A DNA stretch of 64,000 bases from Hamadaea sp. (GTDB taxonomy: Bacteria > Actinomycetota > Actinomycetes > Mycobacteriales > Micromonosporaceae). The notes beneath the pieces were generated by a model. It was not told where the DNA came from. It did no database searches and worked only from the letters and a program-made list of their open reading frames with translations. The DNA lies in assembly GCF_013362815.1 (NCBI RefSeq), contig NZ_JABFVK010000097.1:29383-93382 (forward strand). The letters are read 5' to 3'. Position 1 is the first letter of the stretch. Every line of letters begins with the position of its first letter. Both the position numbers and the translations under genes were made by a program. Positions 15,916 through 24,853 of this stretch are shown one piece after another.

Positions 15916-17883
15916 ATGTCGGCCCGATTGCGCGCGTTCGCGGCAGGTCTGGAGCTCTACGCTCTGAGCCTGTTCGGCCTGCTGTGCCTGATTCCCGTGC
16001 TCGCCATGTTCGTCCCGGGGTTCCTGCTCGGCCTGGTCTTCCTCGTGCCCGGCCCGCTGCTCGCCGTGCGCCGGCTCACCGGCGTCGTGCGGCGGCGTAC
16101 CGGCGAGCTCACCGGCATCGAGATCCGCGAACCCTACGTGCCCGCGCCGCCCTTGCCGCAGCCCCAGGCCGACGGCTGGTATCAGCGCGATCGCCAGCTC
16201 TACAAGCGACTGTGGTGGCCCCGGCTCGCCGATCGCATCGACTGGGTGCTGGGCGACAACGCGACCTGGCGCGATCTGGGCTGGCTGGCCGTCTCGCCGC
16301 TCGCCGGGCTGCTGGGCGTCCTGCCGCTGGCGTTGCCGGTCGCGGCCGCGATCTTCGCCCCCGCGCCCAGCCCACTCCTGACGTTCCTGCTGGTCGCGGC
16401 GGGTGCGGTGGTCGGCCTCGCCGTCGCGCCGCAAGGTCTGCGGGTGACCGCGCGGTTCCATCGGCGCCTGCTGGGCGGCTCGGTGCTGCGGACCGACGTC
16501 CAGGACGTCCAAGCAGATCATCGGGTACGCGCATGGGTCGCGAAGGCCTCGTCACCGGTGGTGCGACTGGCCCTGCTCCTGCTCACGAGTCTGGTCGCGA
16601 TCCCGGTGTTCGCCGCGACCGCGATCGCCTTGATTCTCGGCTACGGTGTCGGCCTGGTCTTCGTGGTCCCATGGGCGCAGGCGGATCTGCGCTGGCTGGC
16701 CGACTGGCGGAGGTCGCTCGCGCATTGGTCGGGCGTGTCGATCCCGAGCCCCTACCGGCCGCTGCTGCCGTTGGTGCGCCGCCCGGACGGCATGTTCCGG
16801 GTGCGCAAGAGCCTCTACAAGTCGGAGCGCTGGGCATCCTGGACTCAGCGGCTCTACTGGGTGCAGAGCGATCCGGCGACGTGGCGGGAATTCGTGTGGC
16901 GGGGAACCGATCCGATCATCGGCGGGCTCATCGCGGGAGTGCCGGTGGCACTGGTCGTCTACGGCATCTGGGGTCTCATCCTGCCTCGGATCGTGCACCT
17001 GTTCGTGAGCGATTCGCCCGCGAGCTTCTGGTATGGGACCTTCTTCGGTCATCCCGGCCTGGCGATTCCGGGCGGCCTGATACTGGCCGCGACGGGGGTG
17101 GCGATCGCACCGGCCGCCCTGCGGCTGCACGGCCGCTGGACCCGGCTACTCCTGCAACCGGCCGGCGAGACCGTGCTCGCCCAGCGGGTCGAGCAGCTGA
17201 CCCTGTCGAGGGCCGACGCGAGCGACGCCGCGGCCCGGGAGTTGCGCCGCATCGAGCGGGACCTGCACGACGGCACGCAGGCCCGGCTGGTGGCGCTGGG
17301 TCTGCGGCTGGGCGCGATCGAGCAGCTCATCGACACCGATCCGGCGGCCGCCAAGGACCTGGCCGGGCAGACCCGGGAGGCGGCCGCGCTGGCGCTGCGC
17401 GAACTCCGGGAGGTCGTCCGCGGCATCCATCCGCCGGTGCTGGCCGAACGAGGTCTCGCCGACGCCGTACGCGCGCTGGCGCTGGACAGTCCGCTCACGG
17501 TGACCGTCGACATCGACCTGCCGATGCGGCTGCCCGAGCCGATCGAGGCGGCGGCGTACTTCTCGCTGGCCGAGGCGCTCGGCAACGCCGCGAAGCACGC
17601 CCGCGCCCGGAAGGTCGCCGTACGCCTGGACCTCATCCTCGGCGAGCGCACCGGTGACCCCGACGTGCTGCGGATGTGCGTACGCGACGACGGGCAAGGC
17701 GGCGCGGACCCGGATCGGGGGAGCGGCCTGCGCGGGCTCGCCCGGCGGCTCGGTATCTTCGACGGGACCCTGTCGCTGTCGAGTCCGCCCGGCGGTCCCA
17801 CCGAGCTGATCATGGAGCTGCCATGCGTGTCGTCCTCGCCGAGGACCTCTACCTCCTCCGGGAAGGACTGGTTCAGCTTCTGA
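15916..17883 (+). CDS. NarL-type sensor histidine kinase with duplicated sensor module
   Basis: A 655-residue membrane kinase. Residues 1-400 contain two tandem copies of a membrane sensor module: the pair YKRLWWPRLADRIDWVLGD (about residue 96) and YKSERWASWTQRLYWVQSD (about residue 300) begin equivalent units, each followed by TWR and four-helix hydrophobic stretches. His451 in the HisKA_3 motif RDLHDGTQARLVALGLRLG accepts phosphate; the HATPase_c domain follows (NAAKHARA, DDGQGG). The ATG at 15916 has CAGACT seven bases upstream. The regulator gene starts 61 bases before its stop. The adjacent divergent ABC exporter is a likely target. Confidence 0.9.
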   Translation: MSARLRAFAAGLELYALSLFGLLCLIPVLAMFVPGFLLGLVFLVPGPLLAVRRLTGVVRRRTGELTGIEIREPYVPAPPLPQPQADGWYQRDRQLYKRLWWPRLADRIDWVLGDNATWRDLGWLAVSPLAGLLGVLPLALPVAAAIFAPAPSPLLTFLLVAAGAVVGLAVAPQGLRVTARFHRRLLGGSVLRTDVQDVQADHRVRAWVAKASSPVVRLALLLLTSLVAIPVFAATAIALILGYGVGLVFVVPWAQADLRWLADWRRSLAHWSGVSIPSPYRPLLPLVRRPDGMFRVRKSLYKSERWASWTQRLYWVQSDPATWREFVWRGTDPIIGGLIAGVPVALVVYGIWGLILPRIVHLFVSDSPASFWYGTFFGHPGLAIPGGLILAATGVAIAPAALRLHGRWTRLLLQPAGETVLAQRVEQLTLSRADASDAAARELRRIERDLHDGTQARLVALGLRLGAIEQLIDTDPAAAKDLAGQTREAAALALRELREVVRGIHPPVLAERGLADAVRALALDSPLTVTVDIDLPMRLPEPIEAAAYFSLAEALGNAAKHARARKVAVRLDLILGERTGDPDVLRMCVRDDGQGGADPDRGSGLRGLARRLGIFDGTLSLSSPPGGPTELIMELPCVSSSPRTSTSSGKDWFSF

Positions 17884-18473
17884 CGGCGCACGGGTTCACC
17901 GTCGTCGCGGCGGCCGAGACCGGCCCGGAGCTGGCAGCCGCGCTGGACGAGCACGAGCCCGACGTCGCGATCGTCGACGTACGCCTCCCGCCGACCAACA
18001 CCGACGAAGGACTCCGGATCGCCTTGGCGGCCCGCCGACGCCGTCCCGGCCTCCCCGTCCTGGTCCTCTCCCAGCACGTCGAGCAGCTGTACGCCCGCGA
18101 GCTGCTCGAGGACGGCTCCGGTGGCGTCGGCTACCTGCTCAAGGATCGCGTACTGAACGCCGACCAGTTCGTCGACGCGATCCGCCGAGTGGCCGCGGGC
18201 GGCACCGCGATGGATCCGGACGTCATCGCCAAGCTGCTCACCCGCGCACAGCCGAACGGCCCGGTCGACCAGCTGACTCCTCGGGAAACCGAAGTACTCG
18301 GGCTGATGGCCGAAGGCCGGTCCAACGCGGCGATCGCCCAGCGGCTGTACATGAGCGAGGGCGCGGTCGGCAAACACACCGCGAGCATCTTCGGCAAACT
18401 CGGGCTGGCCCCGTCCGACGACGACAATCGGCGGGTGCTGGCGGTTCTCGCGTATTTGAACAGCGCCCGCTGA
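17823..18473 (+). CDS. NarL/FixJ-type response regulator
   Basis: A 216-residue regulator with a receiver domain (LAEDLYLLREGL; phospho-acceptor Asp in VAIVDVRLPP; YLLKDRV lysine) and a LuxR-type DNA-binding domain (LTPRETEVLGLMAEGRSNAAIAQRLYMSEGAVGKH). It overlaps the kinase gene by 61 bases, so the pair is cotranscribed and coupled. The start is the ATG directly before RVVLAED; the frame is open further upstream but that part is kinase sequence in another frame. Confidence 0.92.
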   Translation: MRVVLAEDLYLLREGLVQLLTAHGFTVVAAAETGPELAAALDEHEPDVAIVDVRLPPTNTDEGLRIALAARRRRPGLPVLVLSQHVEQLYARELLEDGSGGVGYLLKDRVLNADQFVDAIRRVAAGGTAMDPDVIAKLLTRAQPNGPVDQLTPRETEVLGLMAEGRSNAAIAQRLYMSEGAVGKHTASIFGKLGLAPSDDDNRRVLAVLAYLNSAR

Positions 18474-18507
18474 ACGCGCGCGGGGCACCCAGCCTTCAGC
18501 GGTGACG

Positions 18508-19401
18508 TCACCGGCGAAGGGAGCGGTACGAGCCGGGCGGGACGCCGTACCGCTGCCGAAACGCGCGGCTGAAATGCGAAGCGCTGGGAAAGCCGGACGC
18601 GGCGGCGACCCGTTCGACCGGCAGCTCGGTCGCCTCGAGCAGCCGGGCGGCGAACACCAGCCGGGCGTCACGCAGGGCTTGCATCGGGCTCTGGCCGGTC
18701 TGGTCGGCGTACAGGTGGGCGAACCGCGACGGCGAGATCGCGACGGCGGCGGCCAGCGACCGCACCGTATGCGGTGCGCCCGGGTCGGCGGCGATCAGCG
18801 CCTGCGCCCGGCTGATCCGGTCGTCGAGCCGGGGTTCGGGCCGATCCGGCCGGGCGGCCGTCGTGGCGAGCAGGACGATCTCCTCCAACGCGCACAGCGC
18901 CAATTCCCGGGCGGCGTCGCTGTGTGCCACTGCCGCTCGGGTGGTGGTGAGCTCGGGTTCGGGCGGGGCGGCCGTGCCGGTCCAGCGGGCGTCGGCGTGC
19001 ATACGCCGGAAGCCGGTCTCGACACGTTCCCGTACGCCCTCCGGCACACCGCCGACCGCGTACAGCCGATCGCCCCGGGAGTAGGGCCGCAGCCAGGACG
19101 ACCACGTCGCGCGGGCCTGGCAATGCGCCCACCAGAAGGTCCACTGCCCGGTTCCGGGAGCCACTTCGTAGTGCTGCCGGACGCCGGGGCCGAGCACGAC
19201 GAGGTCGCCTGGACCGGTGTCGACGACGGTCCGGCCTTGCCGCATCCGCCCCGAGCCACCGGTCGTCCAGGTGAACAGCCAGCTGTCCGCGCCGTGCGGA
19301 CGGCTGACGCTGTAGCCGGCCGCCTGGTCGTAGTGATCGACGATCACGAGTCCCGACAGCGGTGGCACGTCAGCAGAATCGGGCACGGGGGCAGCAGTCA
19401 T
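18508..19401 (-). CDS. AraC family transcriptional regulator
   Basis: A regulator of about 297 residues with an N-terminal cupin-like sensor (about 20-120, including TGPGDLVVLGPG) and two C-terminal helix-turn-helix units (about 195-295; FAHLYADQTGQSPMQALRDARL, then VAAASGFPSASHFSRAFRQRYGVPPGSYR). The ATG at 19401 is chosen over 19407 because GAAGGG lies six bases before it. It diverges from the dioxygenase/GH35 pair, a common arrangement for AraC control of sugar degradation genes. An inverted 14-bp palindrome (18500-18513) sits on its stop codon. Confidence 0.92.
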   Translation of the reverse strand: MTAAPVPDSADVPPLSGLVIVDHYDQAAGYSVSRPHGADSWLFTWTTGGSGRMRQGRTVVDTGPGDLVVLGPGVRQHYEVAPGTGQWTFWWAHCQARATWSSWLRPYSRGDRLYAVGGVPEGVRERVETGFRRMHADARWTGTAAPPEPELTTTRAAVAHSDAARELALCALEEIVLLATTAARPDRPEPRLDDRISRAQALIAADPGAPHTVRSLAAAVAISPSRFAHLYADQTGQSPMQALRDARLVFAARLLEATELPVERVAAASGFPSASHFSRAFRQRYGVPPGSYRSLRR

Positions 19402-19425
19402 GGGCATCCCTTCACGACGCCGATA

Positions 19426-19435
19426 AGCCTAGCGT
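19426..19435. promoter_or_regulatory. Overlapping face-to-face -10 elements
   Basis: TAGGCT read leftward (19431-19426) and TAGCGT read rightward (19430-19435) share two bases. They are placed to serve the AraC gene and the dioxygenase gene respectively. RNA polymerase could occupy only one at a time, so the two transcripts would exclude each other. Confidence 0.5.
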
Positions 19436-19467
19436 TGCTGGTGTAACGAGACGCCAGGAGGAGAGGC

Positions 19468-20268
19468 ATGACAGCGACAGACAATTTGGTCGAGCAGTTC
19501 GAGGAGCAGGGCTACCTGGTGGTCCGGGGACTGTTCAGCGCGGCCGAGATCGAGGAGTTGCGGACGGAGTTCATGGCGATGCCCGCCGCCGGGCCCGTCC
19601 CCGGGCATTTCCAGCCGCGGGTGCCGGAGGACGGCGAGCCCTTCGATCCCCTGCACACCTATCCGCGGGTGATGCATCCCCACCAGATCAACGACCTCGC
19701 GCTGCGCTATCTGCTGGAGCCGAGGCTGCGTACCGTCCTGGAGACGTTGCTCGGCGAGGAGGTGCTCGCCGCGCAGAGCATGTTCTACTTCAAGCCGCCG
19801 GGCGCGCGCGGTCAGGCGCTGCACCAGGACAACTTCTACCTCCGGGTCGAACCGGGCACCTGCGTCGCCGCCTGGATCGCCTGTGACGTCATCGACCGCG
19901 AGAACGGCGGGCTGGAAGTCGTCCCCGGTACGCACCGAATGGACCTGTTCTGCCCGGAGGAGGCCGACCCCGAGCTGTCGTTCGTCCGGGAGTACGTGCC
20001 GCCGCCGCCGGGCCTGGCCGCGGTGCCGGTGGACATGCAGCCGGGTGACGTGCTGTTCTTCAACGGCAGTCTGGTGCACGGTTCGCAGCCGAACCGCACC
20101 GCCGACCGCTTCCGCCGCTCGTTCATCTGTCACTACGTGGGCCGGTCGGCGGAGCGCATCGGCAGCTGGTACCAGACGATGTCGATGAGCGGCGACCGGG
20201 TGGTGCTGCCGCTGAGTGAGGGAGCGGGGCCCTGCGGTACGGAGTTCGAAGCGATGGGGCCGCACTGA
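19468..20268 (+). CDS. Phytanoyl-CoA dioxygenase family (PhyH) protein
   Basis: A 266-residue non-haem Fe(II)/2-oxoglutarate oxygenase. The iron ligands are His119 and Asp121 (HQD) and His204 (SLVHGSQPNR), with an arginine shortly after that should hold 2-oxoglutarate. Family members hydroxylate lipids, amino acids or natural-product scaffolds. AGGAGGAG precedes the ATG. It is followed after 35 bases by a GH35 glycosidase gene; the pairing with AraC control suggests that the oxygenase modifies or cleaves the same carbohydrate-linked compound, which is inference. Confidence 0.88.
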   Translation: MTATDNLVEQFEEQGYLVVRGLFSAAEIEELRTEFMAMPAAGPVPGHFQPRVPEDGEPFDPLHTYPRVMHPHQINDLALRYLLEPRLRTVLETLLGEEVLAAQSMFYFKPPGARGQALHQDNFYLRVEPGTCVAAWIACDVIDRENGGLEVVPGTHRMDLFCPEEADPELSFVREYVPPPPGLAAVPVDMQPGDVLFFNGSLVHGSQPNRTADRFRRSFICHYVGRSAERIGSWYQTMSMSGDRVVLPLSEGAGPCGTEFEAMGPH

Positions 20269-20303
20269 CCCCGCCGGCCGCATACCGGTGGACTTCGCCG
20301 GAT

Positions 20304-22490
20304 GTGCCCGCGCCCGCCCAGGCCGGGCACATCCCGATGGGTGGTGGCAGGATCGCCGTCACGAGCCGGTACCTGACCCGCGACGGCCGGCCGTGGCTCC
20401 CGGCGACCGGCGAGTTCCACTTCAGCCGGTATCGGCGCGATCGATGGCGCGAAGACCTGCTCAAACTCCGGGCCGGTGGGCTGACCGGGGTGTCGAGCTA
20501 TCTGTTCTGGCTGCACCACGAGGAGACCGAGGGCGAGCTGAGTTTCGCGGGCGACCTCGACGTGCGGCACTTCGCCGAGCTTTGTGCCGAGGCGGGTCTC
20601 GATTTCGTCGCCCGGATCGGTCCCTGGGTGCACGCCGAAGCCCGCAACGGCGGACTGCCCGACTGGGTGCTGGCGGGATGCGTACCGCGCTCGAACGATC
20701 CGGTCTACCTCGCCCGGGTACGCCGTTGGTACGCAGCCGTCGCCGAGCAGTTGAGCGGTCTCGATCACGCCGGCGGGGGACCGGTGATCGCGGTCCAGAT
20801 CGACAATGAGTACCACGGCGGCGACGGCCATCTGCGTACGCTGAAAGACATGGCGCAGGAAGCCGGCCTGGTAGCTCCACTATGGACGGCGACGGCGTGG
20901 GACGGCGTGGATCTGGCGGGAACCGGCCTGCTGCCGACGTACGCCGGCTACGCGGACGGATTCTGGTTCGACGCCGACGAGGGCTGGCCGGAATCGTGCC
21001 GGACTCAGTTCGGCTTCAGCCACGCCCGCGACGGGATCAGCGACGGGCCGACCGAGTTCCCGTTCCTGACCTGCGAACTCGGCGGCGGGATGGCGACCGC
21101 GTACCACCGGCGACCTGTCGTGACGCCCGACGACGTCGCCGCGGTGGCGCTGACCAAGCTCGGCAGCGGTGCGAACATGCTCGGCTACTACATGTTCCAC
21201 GGCGGCACCAACCCGATCGGCCGGCACAGCACCTTCCAGGAGTCGCGAGCCACCGGTTACCCCAACGACCTGCCGATCCTCAGCTACGACTTCCAGGCGC
21301 CGCTCGGCGAACACGGCCAGTACCGACGCCACTATCACCGATTGCGGCGGCTCCATCTGATGCTGGCGGACTTCGGCGAGGTGCTCGCGCCGATGCCGAT
21401 GGTTCTGCCCGGTCCGAGTCCGCTGCGCTGGGCCGTTCGCAGTGACGGCCGGTCGGCGTTCCTGTTCGTCAACAATCACCAGCCGCATGAACCGCTGCCG
21501 TCGCGCGACGGGGTTCGGTTCCGGCTCGAACTGCCCACGACCATGGTGGAACTGCCCAGCCTGCCGGTCACGGTTCCGGCCGGCGCGAGTTTCTGCTGGC
21601 CGGTCAACCTACGGTTCGCGGGTGTGTCCATCTTGTACGCGACTGCGCAGCCGATCTGTGTGGTCGACGACGACTGCGGGCGACCCGTGCTCGTGCTGGC
21701 CGCCACGGAAGGCGTCGAGGCCGAAGTCGTCCTCGCCTCGGGCGAGGTGTTCCGCGGTCTGCGCCCCGGGACGGACTGCCTGATCAGCATCGGCGACGAC
21801 GCGAAGGTGCTCGTGCTGGACTCGGCCAACGCCGACCGGCTCTATCGGGGCGACCTCGGCGGACGGCGGCGGCTCCTGCTCTGTGCGGACGGGGTCGTCT
21901 TCGACGGCGGTTCGCTGCGATTGCATACCGGCCGGGCGGAGCCGAGTTTCTCGGTGTTCCCGCCACCGTCCACCCCGCCGGAGGTGGCCGGAGCCCGCGT
22001 GGAGTCCGATGTGGACGGCTGCTTCACCCGGTACGCCGTGGTGTTCGACGAGCCGCCGGTGGCTCCGCCTGCGCTGCCATTCGAGCAGCTCCGAGCAGCC
22101 GGACAACAGCCGGAACGGGCGGGGGTTCCGGAAGACTCCGATTTCGACGAGGCGGCGGTGTATCGGATCGACATCCCAGCCGCACTGCGCGCGGCTGCAT
22201 ACGACGTGTTGCTCCGACTGGACTGGCAGGCTGACGTCGGTCGTGCATACCAAGGAGATCGCCTGGTGGCCGACCAATTCTCCCAGGGTGAGCCGTGGGA
22301 GATCAGCTTGAGCCGGCTCGAGCCCGGCGACCTGACGGTGCGGTTGTTGCCGGTACCCGGGTCCCAGGCGGAGCTTCGGCAGGTCACCGCCGTGCCGTCG
22401 TACGCCGTTACGGTCACCGGAACCGGCTGGCGGGCCGAACCCGATTGGACGGCAGCGCACCGGCCGAGTACTGTTGCTCCTCGGCCGTGA
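20304..22490 (+). CDS. Glycoside hydrolase family 35 beta-galactosidase
   Basis: A 728-residue retaining glycosidase. The TIM barrel opens with YLTRDGRPWLPATGEFHFSR; the acid/base Glu169 lies in QIDNEY and the nucleophile Glu258 in FLTCELGGGM. The middle and C-terminal parts (about 380-728) are beta-rich accessory domains. There is no signal peptide, so the enzyme should be cytosolic and act on imported oligosaccharide. The GTG at 20304 is a reasonable start; ATG 20337 is possible but would remove residues adjoining the first strand. It is probably cotranscribed with the PhyH gene. Confidence 0.9.
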   Translation: MPAPAQAGHIPMGGGRIAVTSRYLTRDGRPWLPATGEFHFSRYRRDRWREDLLKLRAGGLTGVSSYLFWLHHEETEGELSFAGDLDVRHFAELCAEAGLDFVARIGPWVHAEARNGGLPDWVLAGCVPRSNDPVYLARVRRWYAAVAEQLSGLDHAGGGPVIAVQIDNEYHGGDGHLRTLKDMAQEAGLVAPLWTATAWDGVDLAGTGLLPTYAGYADGFWFDADEGWPESCRTQFGFSHARDGISDGPTEFPFLTCELGGGMATAYHRRPVVTPDDVAAVALTKLGSGANMLGYYMFHGGTNPIGRHSTFQESRATGYPNDLPILSYDFQAPLGEHGQYRRHYHRLRRLHLMLADFGEVLAPMPMVLPGPSPLRWAVRSDGRSAFLFVNNHQPHEPLPSRDGVRFRLELPTTMVELPSLPVTVPAGASFCWPVNLRFAGVSILYATAQPICVVDDDCGRPVLVLAATEGVEAEVVLASGEVFRGLRPGTDCLISIGDDAKVLVLDSANADRLYRGDLGGRRRLLLCADGVVFDGGSLRLHTGRAEPSFSVFPPPSTPPEVAGARVESDVDGCFTRYAVVFDEPPVAPPALPFEQLRAAGQQPERAGVPEDSDFDEAAVYRIDIPAALRAAAYDVLLRLDWQADVGRAYQGDRLVADQFSQGEPWEISLSRLEPGDLTVRLLPVPGSQAELRQVTAVPSYAVTVTGTGWRAEPDWTAAHRPSTVAPRP

Positions 22491-22513
22491 CATTGCGCTA
22501 GGAGGTGAGCCCC

Positions 22514-22567
22514 GTGAACGTTGTATCGATGTGGGTGCTCCCCCCGTCGTCACGGCCCGGCGATTGA
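22514..22567 (+). CDS. Small 17-residue ORF or true 5' end of the GNAT gene
   Basis: GGAGG (22501-22505) lies eight bases before GTG 22514, which opens an 18-codon frame (MNVVSMWVLPPSSRPGD then TGA). It overlaps the start of the GNAT frame at 22521. The frame contains a run of six C (22540-22545); removing one C would fuse this well-placed start to the GNAT frame. It is therefore either a leader peptide or the displaced 5' end of the next gene. Confidence 0.35.
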   Translation: MNVVSMWVLPPSSRPGD

Positions 22568-23417
22568 TCTGACCATCGCCCGGGAGCGTCTGGACCAGGC
22601 ACTCCCGAAAGGCGAATCTTTGGACTCTGCACATCTGTTCTCCGGTGTCGGCGAGCACTCCGTCACCGTCAATCGCATCTCGGCGCGGCACTGGCACGCG
22701 CTCGACGACGACGAAGTAGCCGGCCGTGGCGAGGCTCACCAACGTCCCGACGGCCGGCTGTTCCTCAGCATCGACGCCTGGTCCGAGCCGGTCTTCGATC
22801 GGCTGGCCCATGCGATGCTCGCCGACCTGCCCCGGCCGCTGCATACCGTGGTCGACGAGGCGGATCTGGACCTGCTAGTGCAGTGGGAACGAGCGGGCTT
22901 CGCGCCCCGGCGTCGCGAATTCGAGTACGTCATACCCACTGATCCGCAGGTCACCGGCCTTGATTCGGCCCAGCCTCCGTCGGGTATGCACATCCTCGGG
23001 TTGGGCGCGGCCGCCGAAGGGCCGTTGCGCGTACTGGACGGGGTCATCCGCGACGAAGTGGACGCCACGATCGGCTGGCAGGAGATGCCGGCGGAGGTGC
23101 TGTCCGGTCCGGACGGACGGCTGCCCGTCGATCCGGCGAAGTACGCCGTCGCCGTTCGCGACGACGAATACGTGGGGCTCGTACGCGTGGCTCCGTTGCC
23201 CCGCCAGCCCCACATCGGCCTGGTCGCGGTCCGATCCGGGGTACGCCGCCGGGGTGTGGCGCGAGCGCTGCTGGCCGAGGTGCTGGCATCGGCGTACCGC
23301 CGTGGTCTCGGCACGGCATCCGCAAACGTGAACCAGTCCAACGGGCCGGCGATCGCACTGTTCGAAGGGCTCGGCGCCCGCCGGGCCGGCAGCACCCTGG
23401 AGCTGGTGCTGCGATGA
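22521..23417 (+). CDS. GNAT family N-acetyltransferase (start uncertain)
   Basis: A protein of up to 298 residues. The C-terminal GNAT domain is clear: IGLVAVRSGVRRRGVARALLAEVL carries the acetyl-CoA loop, and NVNQSNGPAIALFEGLGARRAGSTLEL is the usual end. The N-terminal half (about 30-150) looks like a second, degenerate GNAT fold (HWHALDDDEVAGRGEAHQRPDGRLFLS). The only start in frame near the 5' end is a TTG with no ribosome binding site, whereas a good site serves GTG 22514 in another frame. A one-base homopolymer change would reconcile them. The IF-1 gene follows after 24 bases. Confidence 0.72.
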   Translation: MYRCGCSPRRHGPAIDLTIARERLDQALPKGESLDSAHLFSGVGEHSVTVNRISARHWHALDDDEVAGRGEAHQRPDGRLFLSIDAWSEPVFDRLAHAMLADLPRPLHTVVDEADLDLLVQWERAGFAPRRREFEYVIPTDPQVTGLDSAQPPSGMHILGLGAAAEGPLRVLDGVIRDEVDATIGWQEMPAEVLSGPDGRLPVDPAKYAVAVRDDEYVGLVRVAPLPRQPHIGLVAVRSGVRRRGVARALLAEVLASAYRRGLGTASANVNQSNGPAIALFEGLGARRAGSTLELVLR

Positions 23418-23441
23418 CGGCTTCTCGATGGGAGCAACGAT

Positions 23442-23669
23442 ATGATCAAGAAATCCACTGACGGCATCCAACTGGAAGGCACCGTCGTCGAGTGCCTCCG
23501 CAACGCCACGTTCCGGGTGGAGCTGCAGAACGGGCACAAGGTTCTGGCGCACATCAGCGGGAAGATCCGGAAGAACTACATCAAGATCCTCCCGTTCGAC
23601 CGGGTGCTCGTGGAGGTCAGCGCGTACGACCTCGACCGCGGTCGCATCCTCTTCCGGTACCGCAACTAG
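23442..23669 (+). CDS. infA: Translation initiation factor IF-1 paralogue
   Basis: A 75-residue S1/OB-fold protein. The segment [36 protein letters not shown] is nearly that of ribosomal-operon IF-1, which binds the 30S A site during initiation. It differs from the usual actinobacterial protein at the start ([23 protein letters not shown]) and end ([13 protein letters not shown]). No rpmJ, rpsM or other ribosomal genes are nearby, so this is likely a second copy outside the ribosomal protein operon. GGGAGC precedes the ATG. The stop codon overlaps the stop of the convergent kinase gene in the sequence CTAG. Confidence 0.88.
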   Translation: MIKKSTDGIQLEGTVVECLRNATFRVELQNGHKVLAHISGKIRKNYIKILPFDRVLVEVSAYDLDRGRILFRYRN

Positions 23670-24853
23670 TACTCCAGTCGCGGGCACGGGAACGTGACTT
23701 CGACCGACAGTCCGCCACCCGTTCTCGGCCGGGCGTCGACGGTCGCGGCGTGGGCGGTGGCGATGGCCTGGACGATGGACAGGCCAAGGCCGTGCCCGCC
23801 GTCGTGGCCGGCCCGCCGGTCGCCGAGCCGGACGAACGGCTGGAAGAGCCGCCCGACCTCGTCGGCCGGAATGGCGACCCCGGTGTTGCCCACTTTCAGG
23901 ACGGCGTGACCGTCCCGGGTCGTGGTGCCGACCTCGACTTCGCCGCCGGCGGTGTTGTGGCGGATGGCGTTGGCGACCAGGTTGGCGACGAGCCGTTCGA
24001 TCAGCACCTTGTCGCCGACCAGGACGGCGGGGGAGAGCGCGGCGGTCACGGACACCCCTCGCCGTTGTGCCTCCGGCGCCGCCGAGTCCAGCACGTTGCC
24101 CGTGATCGCGGCCAGGTCGGCGACCTCCCGGTCGGCCGGGCCGGCTTGGCTGCCGGCCAAGGCGAGCAGCGCCTCGATGAGGCTCTCCTGCTCGGCGTTG
24201 GAGGCGAGCACTCCCGTGGCGACCGCCCGCCAGGTCTCGGCGCTCGTGCCGGGATCGTCCAACGCGACCTGCAGCATCGCCCGTTCCCGGGTCAGCGGCG
24301 TACGCAGCTCGTGGGAGGCGTTGGCGACGAAGTTCCGCTGCGCGTCGAACGAGGCTTCCAGCCGGGCGAACAGATCGTCGAGCGTGTCGCCGAGTGCCTT
24401 CAGTTCGTCGTCGGGCCCGCGTAAGGCAAGGCGCTGACTGAGATTGCTGGCGGAGATCCGCCGGGCGGTCGCGTTGATCACAGCCAGCGGACGGAGTACG
24501 CGTCCGGCCGCCAGCCAGCCGAGGCCCAGTGCGACGACCGTGACAATAGCCAGCGCGATCGGGGCGTCGATGAGTACCTGCCGCAGATCGCTGGCGGCGA
24601 TCTCCTTGCCCAGCGCGGTCTCCAGCTGGGCGAGGTCGGGCAGCTGACCATCGGGCAACTGCTCCTTGCTCAGCGGACCGCTGGAGACGGTGATGTCGCT
24701 CGGCGGGAAGTTCTCTCTGTTGATGTGCCCGTCCGGATTGATCGCATGCCGTACGAGGAGATAGGTGACCACCAGCAGGATCGCTCCGCAGGCGAGGAAC
24801 AGGCCGCCGTAGAGCAGGGTCAGCCGGAATCGCGCGGTTCGGCGGGGCATCAT
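23666..24853 (-). CDS. OmpR/EnvZ-type sensor histidine kinase
   Basis: A 395-residue kinase: transmembrane helix (about 10-34), a small extracytoplasmic loop (about 35-95), a second helix (about 97-118), HAMP linker, HisKA domain with His181 ([10 protein letters not shown]) and HATPase_c ([27 protein letters not shown]). It is coupled to the preceding regulator gene by an ATGA overlap. The adjacent lipoprotein/ABC efflux operon at 25,654-29,296 is divergent from this pair and is its probable target, as in cell-envelope stress systems. Confidence 0.92.
   Translation of the reverse strand: MMPRRTARFRLTLLYGGLFLACGAILLVVTYLLVRHAINPDGHINRENFPPSDITVSSGPLSKEQLPDGQLPDLAQLETALGKEIAASDLRQVLIDAPIALAIVTVVALGLGWLAAGRVLRPLAVINATARRISASNLSQRLALRGPDDELKALGDTLDDLFARLEASFDAQRNFVANASHELRTPLTRERAMLQVALDDPGTSAETWRAVATGVLASNAEQESLIEALLALAGSQAGPADREVADLAAITGNVLDSAAPEAQRRGVSVTAALSPAVLVGDKVLIERLVANLVANAIRHNTAGGEVEVGTTTRDGHAVLKVGNTGVAIPADEVGRLFQPFVRLGDRRAGHDGGHGLGLSIVQAIATAHAATVDARPRTGGGLSVEVTFPCPRLEY

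Noticed and set aside
18500..18513. 14-bp palindrome CGGTGACGTCACCG as an operator
   Set aside because: It lies on the stop codon of the AraC gene between convergent genes, where an operator is unlikely. A weak terminator or chance is more probable.
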